Shown: one piece after another, positions 44,522 through 56,205 of the stretch
Layout: each line of letters starts with the position of its first letter
Numbering within the stretch: position 1 is the first letter of the stretch
From: Siderastrea radians
Lineage: Eukaryota; Cnidaria; Anthozoa; Scleractinia; Rhizangiidae
Length of the DNA stretch: 64,000 nt
Assembly: GCA_964017195.1 (NCBI GenBank)
Contig: OZ024892.1
Span: forward strand, 8,835,366 to 8,899,365
Direction: 5' to 3'
Made by a program: the position numbers and the translations under genes
The notes under the pieces: generated by a model
The model's database searches: none
What the model was told of the DNA's origin: nothing
What the model saw: the letters and a program-made list of their open reading frames with translations, nothing else

Positions 44522-45820
44522 ACAAAACCTCAACTAAAACATCTTAAAGACTTATGCCTCTCAAGGCGGCATGTCCTACATGAAAAGTCTATATAGGGGA
44601 GTCCCCCCTTCAGGCATAGAGTCCCAACAAGAAACTACAAAGCATTCCAACCTTTTCTGTATACAGCTATTTCAATTAACATTGTCAGATATTGAAGCTT
44701 AGAGCATATGCAACAAGACCAAAAGTGAGTATGGGGAGGTGTACTTCGTATGTGAGTTGGCACAAAATTTAAAGGCTGTCTTGGGTAAAAGTTGCATAAA
44801 CACTTATCTATGTGATCTACTTTCTGTAGGGGTGAGCAATGGCCTAAGTTTGGTAAATTTATTAATAAATTACCCATGTCACCTTGCAGTCTTGTTGCAA
44901 AGATAGTCCGACAACGTTAATTGAAATAGCTGTATATGCTATCTAATGATAACAGCAGCAGCCTCCTGGGGTACTCTGGTCTCCAGCCCCACCCCATAGA
45001 TAGTTCTTCTAAGTGCACTATTAATTTCTTTGTTCATGTAACATCGTAACAATAAATTATTACCCTCATTGAGGAAATAATAGTTATTTCTTTCACTTGA
45101 AAAAGAAGCAATTTCTACTCTACTACATAAGCAGTATCTTTTCTAAACATTTCCAAAAATACTCCTGTAATTTCCTTCTAAATCCTGTGATATCTTTCCC
45201 CTGATTTATTAAACCACACTGATTGATACTTTTAAGCCTCTCTCAGCCTGTCCTGGTACCTACACATGTAGGTAATCTCCCTTGCTTCGTTTTGTCCACG
45301 CAAAGCCTGAATGAGCCAGGAGCACCTACAGACTAGTCTGTATGCTGTTGGGGCAGTACAGGGGGGGGGGGGGGGATAATGTTGTGTATTTTTTCCTATT
45401 TATCTTGCTATCTTGATTCCTGCCACCTTGAGAATCCCACCTCTCCCACTTCCCATACGATTCCTGGCCCCTTTCTCCTGGGTTCCACCCCTCGCTGTCC
45501 CCCCCTCCCATTCCTTCCCCACCCCAATCCTGGCAAAACTTCTTAGGCATTCCCCATAAGCATTTTTTGAAAACATCACCAGGCAGTGTTCGGGCCTCAA
45601 ATGCATAAGGACAAGGCTGCTCCGTCTGTACCTATGATCACACTTAAACAAATTACAGCAAAGCTTTTGTTGTTGTTGTTGCTATTGTTCGTTTTTAGTT
45701 ATCATTCAAATTACTAAAACTGTCATTTTATCGTTAACAAATGTCACCCATTTCACCGTCAGATACACCCAGTCTGCAAGAACTACATGACGCAGGATCA
45801 CAAAAGATTGCGTGATTCTT

Positions 45821-46762
45821 CTACAAGCTGGTAGTGTGACGTAAACCATAGCTTCTCACTTTCATAGTATTGACGAGCAGATGTTCTGTGGATCCGTTTC
45901 GAAGATCAGTAATATCTTCTTGTTCGCTTGTGATCTGCACATCTCTCGGTCTCCAGATGTTATCGCGATAATGACCGCTCACTACCCCTGCATATCTCGG
46001 GTACAGTTGCTTCAGATACGCCTCGCCCCGTCTGATCTGCTCCGATACGTCCGAATCCTTCGCCATTTTCTCAATTTCTTGAATGACCTCAAAAGCCTGA
46101 GCTTTTGCCAGGGTCTTTAACTTTGCGTTCCATAACTCCACCGCCTCTTGAGCTTCGATCTGGTCAAATTCGATTTCTCCCTTAAGTTTGGGATCGACTT
46201 GGGCAAACAGTCGGCTAAGCGTGACCACGAGCGTAATGGACAGGGTTAACGCTATCAACATTATCCACGAAATAATCACGGAAAAGCTCTTAGCTGAAGC
46301 AAACTTTTCTTGAATCGCTTCTAAAGCGCTTGAATCGGCTGCTTTTTCTTTAGCAACTTTGAACGGCCCAAGTTTTAAACATACATAGAAATCCCCCTCC
46401 ATGAAAGCAAAAATCAGCCAAATACACGGGGGAAGAAGCGATAAGTAAATACTTTTACTCGATTTCCACCATACCAGCCTTCGCTTTCTCGATTGCAAAC
46501 GACAGCATCCAGTGACAAGCGTCCAAAATGACTCAGATATCAGCATCGAAAGGCAAAACAGAATTACGGCCGGGCCGCAAATGAACAGGCAGCCATAGAG
46601 GATGTGGTCATCGCGCGGACAGTTGAAAACAATCTGCTGTAGAAATGCCTTGAAACCATACAGAATCAGGGTAATAAGACTTGTTTTCACCGGGATTTCA
46701 GAACGTGTAATAATGTCTTTGTACGGCTCGAAAACTCTAAACAACGCACTCGTCATCGCCAT
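45821..46762 (-). CDS. CALHM/FAM26-like channel protein
   Basis: One intronless frame from ATG at 46762 to TAG at 45821 encodes 313 residues. Four hydrophobic segments lie at about 27-47, 54-76, 105-121 and 159-184. The first is followed by FNCP (Cys48), the second by SFWTLVTGC, and the third by MEGDFYVCLKLG (Cys128). This order (FxCPxxxxxxYGxxFxxxPA, then a W..xTGC motif, then a xDGxYYxC loop) is the CALHM family signature. CALHM proteins form large-pore ion and ATP channels at the plasma membrane. The C-terminal 130 residues are helical and charged, as usual. The second Cys of the CxC motif is replaced (CPR), so only one of the two family disulfides may form. The exact subfamily cannot be assigned. 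A second ATG lies two codons on. Confidence 0.82.
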   Translation of the reverse strand: MAMTSALFRVFEPYKDIITRSEIPVKTSLITLILYGFKAFLQQIVFNCPRDDHILYGCLFICGPAVILFCLSMLISESFWTLVTGCCRLQSRKRRLVWWKSSKSIYLSLLPPCIWLIFAFMEGDFYVCLKLGPFKVAKEKAADSSALEAIQEKFASAKSFSVIISWIMLIALTLSITLVVTLSRLFAQVDPKLKGEIEFDQIEAQEAVELWNAKLKTLAKAQAFEVIQEIEKMAKDSDVSEQIRRGEAYLKQLYPRYAGVVSGHYRDNIWRPRDVQITSEQEDITDLRNGSTEHLLVNTMKVRSYGLRHTTSL

Positions 46763-47013
46763 CTTTTTAATGCGTTTGCGAGACAACTGTGATGTACGTG
46801 CGTGCAGCAACGAGTTCAAGGGATAAAACTAGAAAATCAGGATCAGGAACGTATCACGGGGTTGGGGATCGGGGATCAGAGTTCAAGTGTTTGCCAAGTA
46901 CCCCTAAATTGGCTTGTCTCGTGAGAAAACAGAACCCTGAATTACAAGACCGACTTTTATACATCAATGCTGTTTCGCATTTCCATGAACCAGATTCAAT
47001 GGGCGGTTTGGGG

Positions 47014-47106
47014 TATTTCGCCGTTTTGAGCTTCTCTCGTCATCTCCATTTTATTGTAAGGGGAATAACAGAAGTAATGAGAGAATTAGCTCAAAACGGC
47101 GAAATA
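47014..47106. repeat. Short hairpin repeat
   Basis: The 18-bp arms tatttcgccgttttgagc and gctcaaaacggcgaaata are perfect inverted copies, extended by gagagaatta / cttctctc-like pairing, around a loop of about 40 bp. It is probably a tiny MITE remnant. Confidence 0.6.
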
Positions 47107-47144
47107 ATTAATTTATTATACCTTAAATGAAAATCAATTTTATC

Positions 47145-47600
47145 TCTACCTCGGGCCTCTCCTCCCTATAGTGGGCGGGGAGGCTCGGCCGGAAAGGGGT
47201 GCCTTTTTTAAGCTCGCAGTATACTAAAGGGTGGGGAAATTGCCATTGTAATCTATGAAAGGGTAACGAAATCAAAGTGGAAGAAACGATGGCTAAAATG
47301 GAGTATATCAAAGGGTGCCAAATTCTGGCAGAAATGACATCGCGAAATCCATAAAAGCTTGCAACCTTTGAGCAACTGAGCCAAACGACTGAAAGCCCGA
47401 GAAAAACGTGGCGATTACAGGAAATTCTATTGTTCTGGCTTATCCTTGAGGTATAAGAAAGTGGTGCAATTTTGCTCTAGGTATGTGAAAGCGGAACCAT
47501 TTGGGTAAAAATTAGTATATTAATGGTAAGGGTTTGAACCTCCGGGCGGAGCCTCCCCGTACAAAACTTTATTGAGTAGCCCCTCCCCCCTCCGGGATCT
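47145..47600. mobile_element. Dispersed element, copy 2
   Basis: The ends carry inverted GGGCGGGGAGGCTC and GGCGGAGCCTCCCCGTA-type blocks. The body shares GCAGTATACTAAAGGGT, TGAAAGGGT and CTTATCCTTGAGGTATAAGAAA with 51530-51960. It is non-coding. Confidence 0.6.
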
Positions 47601-48363
47601 CTAAGTTGTGTCGGCTTTGCTTCATTCTTCATTTTAAGTTACTACTTGTTCGAAACGTGAGGTTGCGCTGCCTGTGCTCACAATGTGCATTTTGTGGATG
47701 CCACACATTTTGTTTCGTGGCTGGACGATAGATGCCCTGCTACCTTCCGGGACCTTTCTGCACAAAAGAAATGTTGGTTTTTGTAGATAGAGGAAAACTG
47801 GATACCCAGAGGAAAACCCTCAGAGTAGGAACGAAAACCAGCCATAAACGTCGAAAAACAAAAAACTCAGAATAAACCATGCTCAGCCCGCTGCATATGA
47901 AACCAAATTCCGGCTCAAGTTTCGTTCAGGAACACGGTGTTTTTTTGTTGATCTTATCTCCTTTAGTTTCAGGTAGAATTCAATTTTTTAAGGTTCCCGC
48001 AAACATTGTTGCAGAAATATTGTTTCCCAGCAGAACGTTTCTTATGCGCGCAAACAGCGAGAACCATTGTTTCTTGGCCACGCAAACCAAGAAACATTTC
48101 ATTGAAAGTAAAAGTTTGCGCATTTCCCCAGGAAGTGCAACCTGAATGACCATGAAATCTAGTCAACATTGGGCCGGGTTTTGAATGTGCAAACCGTGAA
48201 TCTCTGAATTACCACCCTTTTTTATCTTTGTACCAGTTTACCTAATTATAAGCTATGCGAGGGGTTTTGCGCTCAAGCTAGCCGTTATAGCTAAGGGACC
48301 CGGAAGACGTTCCCTATAGCGTGTGGTTGACGGAAGGAATTCTTTTACCATCCACGCTCCTTA

Positions 48364-48858
48364 GGGGCCAATTACATGAGGCGGGCTGGCTCGGTTTGCC
48401 GGGAGCTCGGCACGTCTGAGAAACACACTAAAAATCAACTTCGCGATTACATGGAAAAATCTCGGTCCGGCTAGCTGGGATCCCGGCATTGCGATGCATG
48501 CCGGGATCCCGGCTAGCCGGGCTGAAAATTTACCATGTAATCGCGATTGCCGGGCCAACAGTTTCCCGTCTCTAAATTTCGCTTCAAAGCAAAATGGCTC
48601 ACCAGAAGATCGATATTTCTCTTTCCATATAACACATAAAGGTTTATCAGACCATAAAGCTACGTAAAACTGAAAATAATACACCAAATTAATGGATTAG
48701 CGAAAGTAACAGCACTCGATTCATGCTCTTTGATGTAGTCATCTTTTCACACGACAGCTTCTAAATTTAGCCGCAGGCGGGCTGGCCCGCCTCATGTAAT
48801 ACCTGGTTGAGCAGTCATCTCGGTAGACCTAGCCAGCTCGGCTCATGTAATCGGCCCC
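48364..48858. mobile_element. Harbinger-like MITE with TTA duplication, proven by an empty site
   Basis: The ends ggggccaattacatgag and ctcatgtaatcggcccc are inverted, with GGCGGGCTGGC / AGCCGGG-type blocks inside. TTA flanks both sides (48361-48363, 48859-48861). The matching point in the second copy of the surrounding duplication (about 49670) reads cgttccttattgaggc with a single TTA, showing the pre-insertion state. TTA duplication fits PIF/Harbinger. Confidence 0.85.
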
Positions 48859-49988
48859 TTACTGAGGCTTTTCCTCAAACCAGAGCTACAACCTTAGCCT
48901 TGCTGATTACAAGATAGGAGAAATGACTAGCGAAGTTGAATGCCCTTAAAATATCTCAAAATCTTGAACCCTATTGACATGGTTATTACATTTGCCCATC
49001 TGTGTTGATCCCATGATCAACACGGCCGAGAATACTAAATTTACAACGTGAACTAAACATGTAGATTTAGCACAATCGTTCGAGTGCTTCTAGAATTACG
49101 AAACATCAAAATAACCAGAATTTCACTTCACGCCATCCCCCTCCTCATTAAATTAGTGCATCTCCCGATGCATGTCTAATCATTAATCTGAGTAAACAGA
49201 ATGAAGATTTTAGCAAGACTAATTAAAGGGACTACAGCTTCTATACGGGTTTCTCCTAGAGAAAAATGACCTGTTTCGTTCATAAATGTCTAGCTGTCCA
49301 GTAAGGTATTTGATCTTCCTTTTACGTCCACGGCTCCTGTTCCATGCATAGTCAAAGTTACTCTCCCGCTGCACTGAAGAAAGTTCAGCCTCTTTAAGTT
49401 GATTTATTGGTGACTGAATGACTCCTTCCTTTTCGCTTATGATGCCTTGTGATGCTAAGAGCTCTCTCTCTGCAACCGAATGAACGTGAAATCTAGTCCA
49501 CACTGTGTTTTGAATGTGCAAACCGTGAATCTCTGGATTACCACCCGTTTTATACGCCATGCGGGAGGTTTTGCACTCGAGCTAGGTTATAGATAAGGTG
49601 ACCCGAAAGACGTTTCTTAGAGGGTGTGGTTGAGTGACGAAAGAAATTCCTTGCCCATCCACGTTCCTTATTGAGGCTTATCCTGAATTAATATTAGAGC
49701 TATAATCTTTAGCCTTGCTTCGCAACTGAGTACGAGATGGAAGAAATGACTAGCAGAGTTGATCAGCTAAACCTAATCTTCTTTTTTCGATTCTGGTTAC
49801 ATGATACTGCTGAACTAGAGAAAGCAATTCTTGGTGCTGGTCACGATATTTTGGTTCAATAAGGGAAGGTGTCTGAAAATCTTAATCCTTGTTTACATCA
49901 TTTTCAAATCTGCATGATCCCTGATTCTAAATTTACAACGTGAACTAAACATGCAGATTTAGCACAATCGCTCAAGTGCGTCTAGAAT

Positions 49989-50169
49989 CTGCCTCGTACC
50001 CAGGCGTCTGAAATGTGTCGTAAAAAAGCAGAAAGAAGAGGCCGATGAGTGGCTCGCGCAGTGGAACATGGGAGGGTCTAGCATTGGAGCAAAGGACCTT
50101 GCTCCCTTGCGCTCAGTCAATCTCGTGCTCGATCCGAAATCCGCTAGAACGCGCCTGGGAACGAGGCAG
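49989..50169. mobile_element. MITE with 10-bp duplication, proven by an empty site
   Basis: The ends ctgcctcgtacccaggcg and cgcctgggaacgaggcag are inverted. The flanks are identical cgtctagaat (49979-49988 and 50170-50179). The first copy of the duplication has a single cttctagaat at the same place (about 49087). It is the same family as 24158-24298. Confidence 0.88.
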
Positions 50170-50997
50170 CGTCTAGAATATCGAAACGCCAAAATAACGA
50201 ATTTTACTTCTCAACAATTGTTTCCTTGGCACGCAGATGGGGAAACATTTGAAGCAAAATTGAAGCCAACAGTAATTCGGCAACTCAATTTCACTTAGGT
50301 AAGCTTAGCCAGATGAAGGAAATTCTAATAAATGCTATTTCATTTATGTATAATTCTTTTCATATTCCAAAGTTCTGTTCTGACAGCAGGTGCAAACACG
50401 GGCTTCCTTTGTCCTTAATGTAAGGTGCCGTGTAGCACTCGTGTGATAGATGTAGGTTTTTATCAAGTGTATGCGAGAGTGCTGAAGTGAGCAGACGCTC
50501 AATTGAATTTCCCCCGGCCATTACAAAGAATGTCTGCGATATACATTTCGTAAATTAATTATAAGTGAATTTTTTTAACCAAAAAATGCCCCGAAACAGT
50601 TTTTTGTGACGTTTTGCCGCTTTATTTGTTTATATCTGTTTTTATTCATAACCATCAAATCCTTTTGCCTCGAGATCTGCTCAGCTTCACGGTTGGATTT
50701 TTTTTAACGCTGTTGGACCGTAACGCGTATTTCTTTGCCGGTGTATAAACCAGATCACCAGACCAATAGCCAGCTCTTGCACATTATATGCGAGAATATT
50801 TTTTCCGGGCATTTAGATTGGGCAAAAGTGTTTACATGTAAGAATGTTGCTAGCATCCCACTGATGTTTTTACCTCCTCACCAGTAAAACCGTTGCAGGT
50901 TGAATAAAAGCTAAAATATGAACGAGTTTTTTGGAGAAAACCAAAAAGCCTGAGGAGCTGTTCTCTTGACCGATCCTGACCTACAAAACTGATATTT

Positions 50998-51046
50998 CAG
51001 TGTTAATGTATAGTCCTTTTTGGAAAAAAGGACTACATTAACACTG
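50998..51046. repeat. Compact 49-nt hairpin
   Basis: The left arm cagtgttaatgta-t-agtcct and right arm aggact-acattaacactg pair over about 22 bp with one bulged base and a tight T/A-rich loop (tttttggaaaaaa). The size is close to a small MITE or a miRNA-like hairpin. Only the fold potential is visible. Confidence 0.6.
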
Positions 51047-51529
51047 AGTAACTTTCTAGAACCCATTAGGAGTTGAAAAAGAACTAAAAAGTAAATGACT
51101 CTAGGGGCATCCCAGGAAAGAGAAATTTTAACCGGCAATATACTTCAAATGTCATTTACACTTTTCTCAGATTGTTTCAAGACGTTTCAATTAAAGGGAA
51201 ATCATATATGCTAAGACAGGTGGATCTCTTCGGAATCCTTAGCTGAAAAAGTCTCCGAAAATTTTAGAAAACAGAATGTTATTACTCGAATTTCCGAGCT
51301 TCTGTTGACTCTCTAAAAATGCCAGCTGACATTATTTTGCACTTTAAACGACATATTTGTGTCCACCCCAAAAACAAAAGGAGTTAATTTTACCATGGTA
51401 CAAAAGATTGAGGTGACGTTTCGCCAAAGAAAACTCTAGTTTTTCGTTTCAATTAAACCGAATTTCCGAGTTGATAAGGCTTTCCAGTAGGCTTTCCGAA
51501 ACGATCCGTTGGGTGCCCCTAATGCTTGA

Positions 51530-51960
51530 GGGAGAGGGCACTCTCTACAGTGGGCTATACGAAGAGGCTCCGCCCGAAAGCCTTTTTCAAGCTTGCAGTA
51601 TACTAAAGGGTAGAAAAAATCGTCAGTTTGGTATATGAAAGGGTCACAAAATCCGCTGCAAGTGGAAACGATGGAGGATAAAGCGAAGTATTTGAAATGG
51701 TGCTCAATTTTGGCAGAAGTCACAACGCGAAATACATAAAAGCTTGCACCCTTTGAACAACTGAAACAGAACGACTGAAAGCCCGGGAAAAACGTAGCGA
51801 TTATAATTATGGGAAATTCTATTCTTTTGGCTTATCCTTGAGGTATAAGAAAGGGGTGTAATATTATCAGTTGCTCTAGGTATATCATGAACCTCCGGGT
51901 GGAGCCCTCCCCGTATAAAACTTTATTGAGTATCCTCCGGGCCCCTGGTGACTTCTATTG
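51530..51960. mobile_element. Dispersed element, copy 3
   Basis: Same order of blocks as 47145-47600: CAGTGGGCTATACGAAGAGG, GCTTGCAGTATACTAAAGGG, CTTATCCTTGAGGTATAAGA and TCCCCGTATAAAACTTTATT. The ends carry inverted GAGGCTCCGCCCG / GGTGGAGCCCTCCCC blocks. Confidence 0.6.
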
Positions 51961-52174
51961 GTCGGTTACTACTTTCCAAAGTTGCAGTAATAATCAATAC
52001 AATAATTTACTGGCAAAGGCAGGTCTACCGACGTACTCTGCACAATAGGCGATTACAAGAAATCGCAATCCTTCCGTATAAAGTGAAGAACAATCTCTGT
52101 CCTACAAGAATCTTTTAAATTTTCCATCTCTTTCTCAATGCTGAATTTCCTAGTTCAACCCCATTCCCTCACCA

Positions 52175-52406
52175 GGCGTGTTTTCCTCGAAAGCCCCGAA
52201 ACATTTTGGGCCGATTTCGGGCACAATAACTCGCACTTTATCCTGTAAACAAAGACGTTTCTAGGCATCCAGCAATCTTTGCTAGAAGTTAGATATTTCT
52301 TATCTCACAAATATGTTAAAATAACGGCTTTGTAGAGTGAGTTGTTCATATTTTTAGAAGTTGCTTTTCGGGGCCGAAGTGTTTTCGGGACTTACGAGAA
52401 ACGCGC
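52175..52406. mobile_element. MITE with GGCGYGTTT...CCCGAAA ends
   Basis: Left ggcgtgttttcctcgaaagc, then CCCGAAACA, is imperfectly inverted at the right (TGTTTTCGGGACTTACGAGA, then AACGCGCC). The interior is AT-rich and non-coding. Confidence 0.6.
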
Positions 52407-55400
52407 CACTGCCCTCTAATTTATCTGGTAATCAATCAATATTAAATTTATCAATACATTTGATATACGTTATAGGGATTTTATTAACTCTTTAATTAAG
52501 CCTCAAAATCATTATACAAATTCTCCTCACTAGTCTCCTTAGATTTTGTTGATTACTAATTGGGAGAACCTGCTTAAACATCAAGACAATTCATGTTTGA
52601 TGATCATTTGCCAAATTCTCATGATCTGTATGTGCTATAATACATTGATATGATGAGGGGAAATTTGGTGCTGATCACTATTGGGGCTTAAGGGCGTAGA
52701 AAGTTTGACAAAATGGTAGATCCTTAGTTTAAGCTGTTCTTTGCAGCCGGCAAAACCTGGGTTGGTAAAATTTATTGTATAATTAACCTGACATTTGATA
52801 GCCTTTCTTAACCGGCACCAGATGTTCCAGATTTAATTGGTGTTTGTATTACTGCTTTAGCGAGGTTAAGTGCCACTAATTAAGTCCGGAGTCTGAGGCC
52901 CCATCATTGATGTGGAGAAAAGTTTTCTTGGACCCGAGACAACGCTTCCCCCAAGACAATTTTACCTAGCGTTTATATGAGAAGAAGTTGGCCCGGCTGA
53001 CCGAGATAAAGTTTACCCTACGTATCTCTACTTAATTACTCGGAAATCTTACTTTGATATTCATCACCTCAATACGCTCTTTTCCTCCAGAATTTTTCGT
53101 TGATTTGAACACTGTAGCCTCTGTTTGTCTAAATTTTTCTTCTTCAGTACACATTTTGTTGATTTAGTCGCTTTTAAACCAAAAACCAGACGTTACGTGA
53201 CACGTGGCACGCAAAAAGTCGTTCCGGGATGGCGAGCCAAAGTGTTTATATGAAAAAACGTTGTCCCGCCTGCCAGGGAAACATGGGACTCCGTTAGTGT
53301 TGAACTGATATAATCCATGAGCTGTGTGTAATGCATATATATAAAACATTCCTGAATAGCTTCTGAAAGCTATGATTCAGCTTGTAAGTTAAAATCTGAA
53401 CTACATGAAATACCCAATTGGTTTATTTAATATTTTAGCGTGCACCATGGAAAAATTAAACACTTCTGGAAAGTCACAGCTTCAAATACCAACTTTCACC
53501 CTTGAAACAATACATCTCCCGAAATTTCTGATCAAGGAATTTAAGTGAAAACACGTTGTTCTAGATACTGTTAGTGAGTATAACAAAAATTAGCCAATAA
53601 GACTACTTTAAAACGACTAACAGCTAGCCTTCTGTCCAGAAATTCCGTTTTTAAAGTAATTGATTTGCGATAGTAGTTATGCACAAATATCATTGTTTTC
53701 ACATGCCCGAAAAACTAAGTTTGACGGACTTAATATCGTTGTTTTCTCATATTCGAATAATTATTAGCACGCAACACCCAAGTTATTTTAAGTTTTAAGT
53801 TGTAACATTCATTTATAGGAAGTTTAAAAAACTTCTTTTAATAAGTGTTGCGACAATGATATTTATCTACATCCATTAGGAGGCATTTGGCCATTAAATA
53901 AGTATTTATCTCCAGACCGAGTGAGCTAAAAGGAAATTTAAGAATATTATCAAATTTCTTTTAGAGTTGAGGGAGGAAGGTTGTTATAAGGCTGCAAAAT
54001 CTTCTGAATCACATTTTCAGTACATGTTGCCAAAGCTTCGACTGGTTTTCTGAAGAAGCGACCCATCCATCTAATCCATTTATCTCTTGCTGCGTGATTG
54101 CCTTCCTTCGCATCAAAGCAACTCATTCTAAACCGTCATTTTACATTCAAGTGGTAAGTCCAGTCAAATGTTGTTATTTCAACTTCTGAACAGAATTAAG
54201 ATCTACAACTTTTATAATTCAAATCCTGTTTATTAGTTTACATACAAGCTAGAAACTTTCTCCCTTCTTCCTTTTATTTTTCTTTCTGTTATTGGTTATT
54301 TTTTGTAAGTTTTTATTACCCATCATTCTTATCTCGGAAATTTCATTGTATTCACGCGTTGTTGAAGTGAGTCTGTATTGTTTGACTGAGCAATAATTAA
54401 TTAATTTTAATAACTTTACCGAGGAAACGGGCTCGATTGAAGACATGTGCATTATGTGTGCTCAAGAAAAAGGACAGCAAATTTTCTTTTCCTCGCAGTT
54501 AGGCTTACGTTGTAGTAAATTCAAAAAAGGGCAAGGAATGGATTTGTTCTTCTTATAGTTACTTTTCCTCTGTTTTATTAGGAAGGACCTTATTTTATGC
54601 TAATAAGTTAGAACGTTCGTGTTGTGTCTGAAGAAAAAACAAGCCTTCAGCGTTTTGAGCGCAATCGAAGTATGCAACCTCGTCGTTGCAAATCGGTTTC
54701 GTAGGCTGCTTCTCTGTTATTATTCGCGTATGTAAACTGAAATATTCGTCTCCTACTAAAAAAAAGCAGTGGACAGATCATTTCCTGCCTAATGTCGATT
54801 TTATCCAGGTATTAATTAAACCCCATTAGCTTAAAAAGAAAAGCGAATCACTGAACTCGGATTTCACTTATTATGAGCTTGCACTTATGGGTTCATTCCA
54901 CTTTTACGTTAACTCTTTCAGTCGATCCAGGTTTTCAAAATTAATTCTCTTTTCTGATCGTTCTACACTCCTTTTGTTGCTAATTCTGAGGCGTACGATA
55001 TTACCTGAAAAAATGACAAAATAGTACATTCGTAATTTAAGTTGCTCTTGAGGGCAAAAATTCAGTTGGTAATTTTTTTTAATCTGTGCCTTGTCTTTTT
55101 ACGGTCTTTTTTGGCATCAGATGTTGTTCAACTATTGGTGTTAGTTCACGGCGGTTCCACGAACTAATGTGCCACTATTTAGTATGACATCTGAATCAAC
55201 ATTTGGGTCCACCAAAACATGAGATTAAATTTTTCACTTGTTGCAGAAGAATAGGACTATCTTCGACAGAGTTATACCTGGAACGACTTCAGTTCAATAT
55301 GACAGACAACAGAATTTAACTGTAAACGTTAAATGATGGCACAAACATCGAACGTCTTTTGCACTGAACTGGGGAGTATCTAATTTGCGCGGGTCGCGGG

Positions 55401-55852
55401 TAAATTGCGCGGGTTGCGGGTAAATGCGCGGGTAAATGCGCGGGTAAATGCGCGGGTGAATTGCGTGGGTCACGAAAAATGGCGCGGATTATAAAAATAT
55501 GCAGTATATTTCCTTTACGGGTAGACGTTTATTTTCCTTTCAAAAATAGCAAGGACAACCGGTCATTAATAATATGAATTCGGAATTCGTCTAACCCGTG
55601 CTTATCATTCTAAATGAGATGTATCGATGGCATGTTTCTTTTTTCGGCACATTCTCGAAAGATGGAGAAGAACCATTCGTTTTGCAGTTTTTCTTTCCTT
55701 TGCTTGTTTCTGTCTGCCCGGTTAAACAACTGACGTAAAAATGAGATAAACGACAGAGTTGTTAGTTTAAAGCCAATTTGTCAATGTAAGAATTTATCGT
55801 GGGAGCCATTAGCATGTAAACATGGGTTACATGAATTCACTCGAGCTTACAA

Positions 55853-56205
55853 TCAACGGCCAGTTATAGGCAAAACCTCCTGTTTTAAATTTGTTAAAAT
55901 TAAGCCATCGATTGTTGTGTCCGCTTTTACCTCTTTCGGAGGTTTGAGGTTTGTCCAAACAGGAATATTATTAACGCAAACCGCTTTAGGACAAAAATAA
56001 AACGTTGTTTCGGTAACAAATGTTTGGCCGTATGGAACGTTCAAACCTGTCACTGAAACAGTCAAATCACCTGGCTGCTGTTCTGCCCTACAAGCTCTAC
56101 ATTTAGGGGTGATGTCTTTCTTCTTGTCTTTAACATGTAAATGCCAGTTCTGGGGCTTATTACACCTGCCATCCTTTTGCAGGAGCTCTTGAACTGTTTC
56201 CCTTG
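55853..56205 (-). CDS. Unrecognised Cys/His-containing frame inside a transposon
   Basis: An open frame with no internal ATG near its start, probably an exon or a broken gene. Visible are DGRCNKPQNWHLHVKDKKK, then CRACRAEQQPG, and later FYFCPKAVCVNNIPVW followed by LKPPKEVKAD. Pairs CRAC and the spaced Cys/His residues suggest a zinc-binding fold. I do not recognise the family. It ends at TAA/TAG near 55853, and an in-frame stop lies just upstream near 56210. Its place within inverted ends suggests it belongs to the element. Confidence 0.35.

Larger units (their letters stand above)
41548..45820. other. PARP1 upstream region and intergenic DNA
   Basis: No conserved coding exon was found. The part next to 41548 holds the PARP1 5' UTR and promoter. 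A GTT microsatellite lies at 42720-42800 and a small MITE at 44430-44521. A plus-strand stretch at about 42900-43026 ends in a strong donor-like site (see findings). G-runs occur at 42825-42836 and 45361-45376. Confidence 0.5.
46763..48142. other. Region upstream of the CALHM-like gene, repeats only
   Basis: Contains the CALHM promoter side, a small hairpin element at 47014-47106 (arms tatttcgccgttttgagc and gctcaaaacggcgaaata), and a dispersed element at 47145-47600. No coding exon was recognised. Confidence 0.5.
48143..50210. repeat. Diverged tandem duplication, two copies
   Basis: Copy 1 (about 48143-49130) and copy 2 (about 49478-50210) share many blocks in the same order: TTTTGAATGTGCAAACCGTG, ATTACCACCC, GAAATGACTAGC, and AAATTTACAACGTGAACTAA with GATTTAGCACAATCG. 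Copy 1 alone has an insert at 48364-48858 and copy 2 alone at 49989-50169. The minus-strand frame 49560-49219 overlaps the start of copy 2 but is not conserved in copy 1, so I do not call a gene. Confidence 0.8.
50211..53399. other. Gene-free stretch with small repeats
   Basis: Holds a 49-nt hairpin (50998-51046), a dispersed element (51530-51960) and a MITE (52175-52406). No coding exon or RNA gene was recognised. Confidence 0.5.

Noticed and set aside
47879..48145. 88-codon plus-strand frame
   Set aside because: It lies in repeat-like DNA with no recognisable motif or splice context, and the adjoining duplication does not preserve it.
49219..49560. 113-codon minus-strand frame
   Set aside because: It crosses the boundary of the tandem duplication and is not conserved in the other copy. 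No family was recognised.
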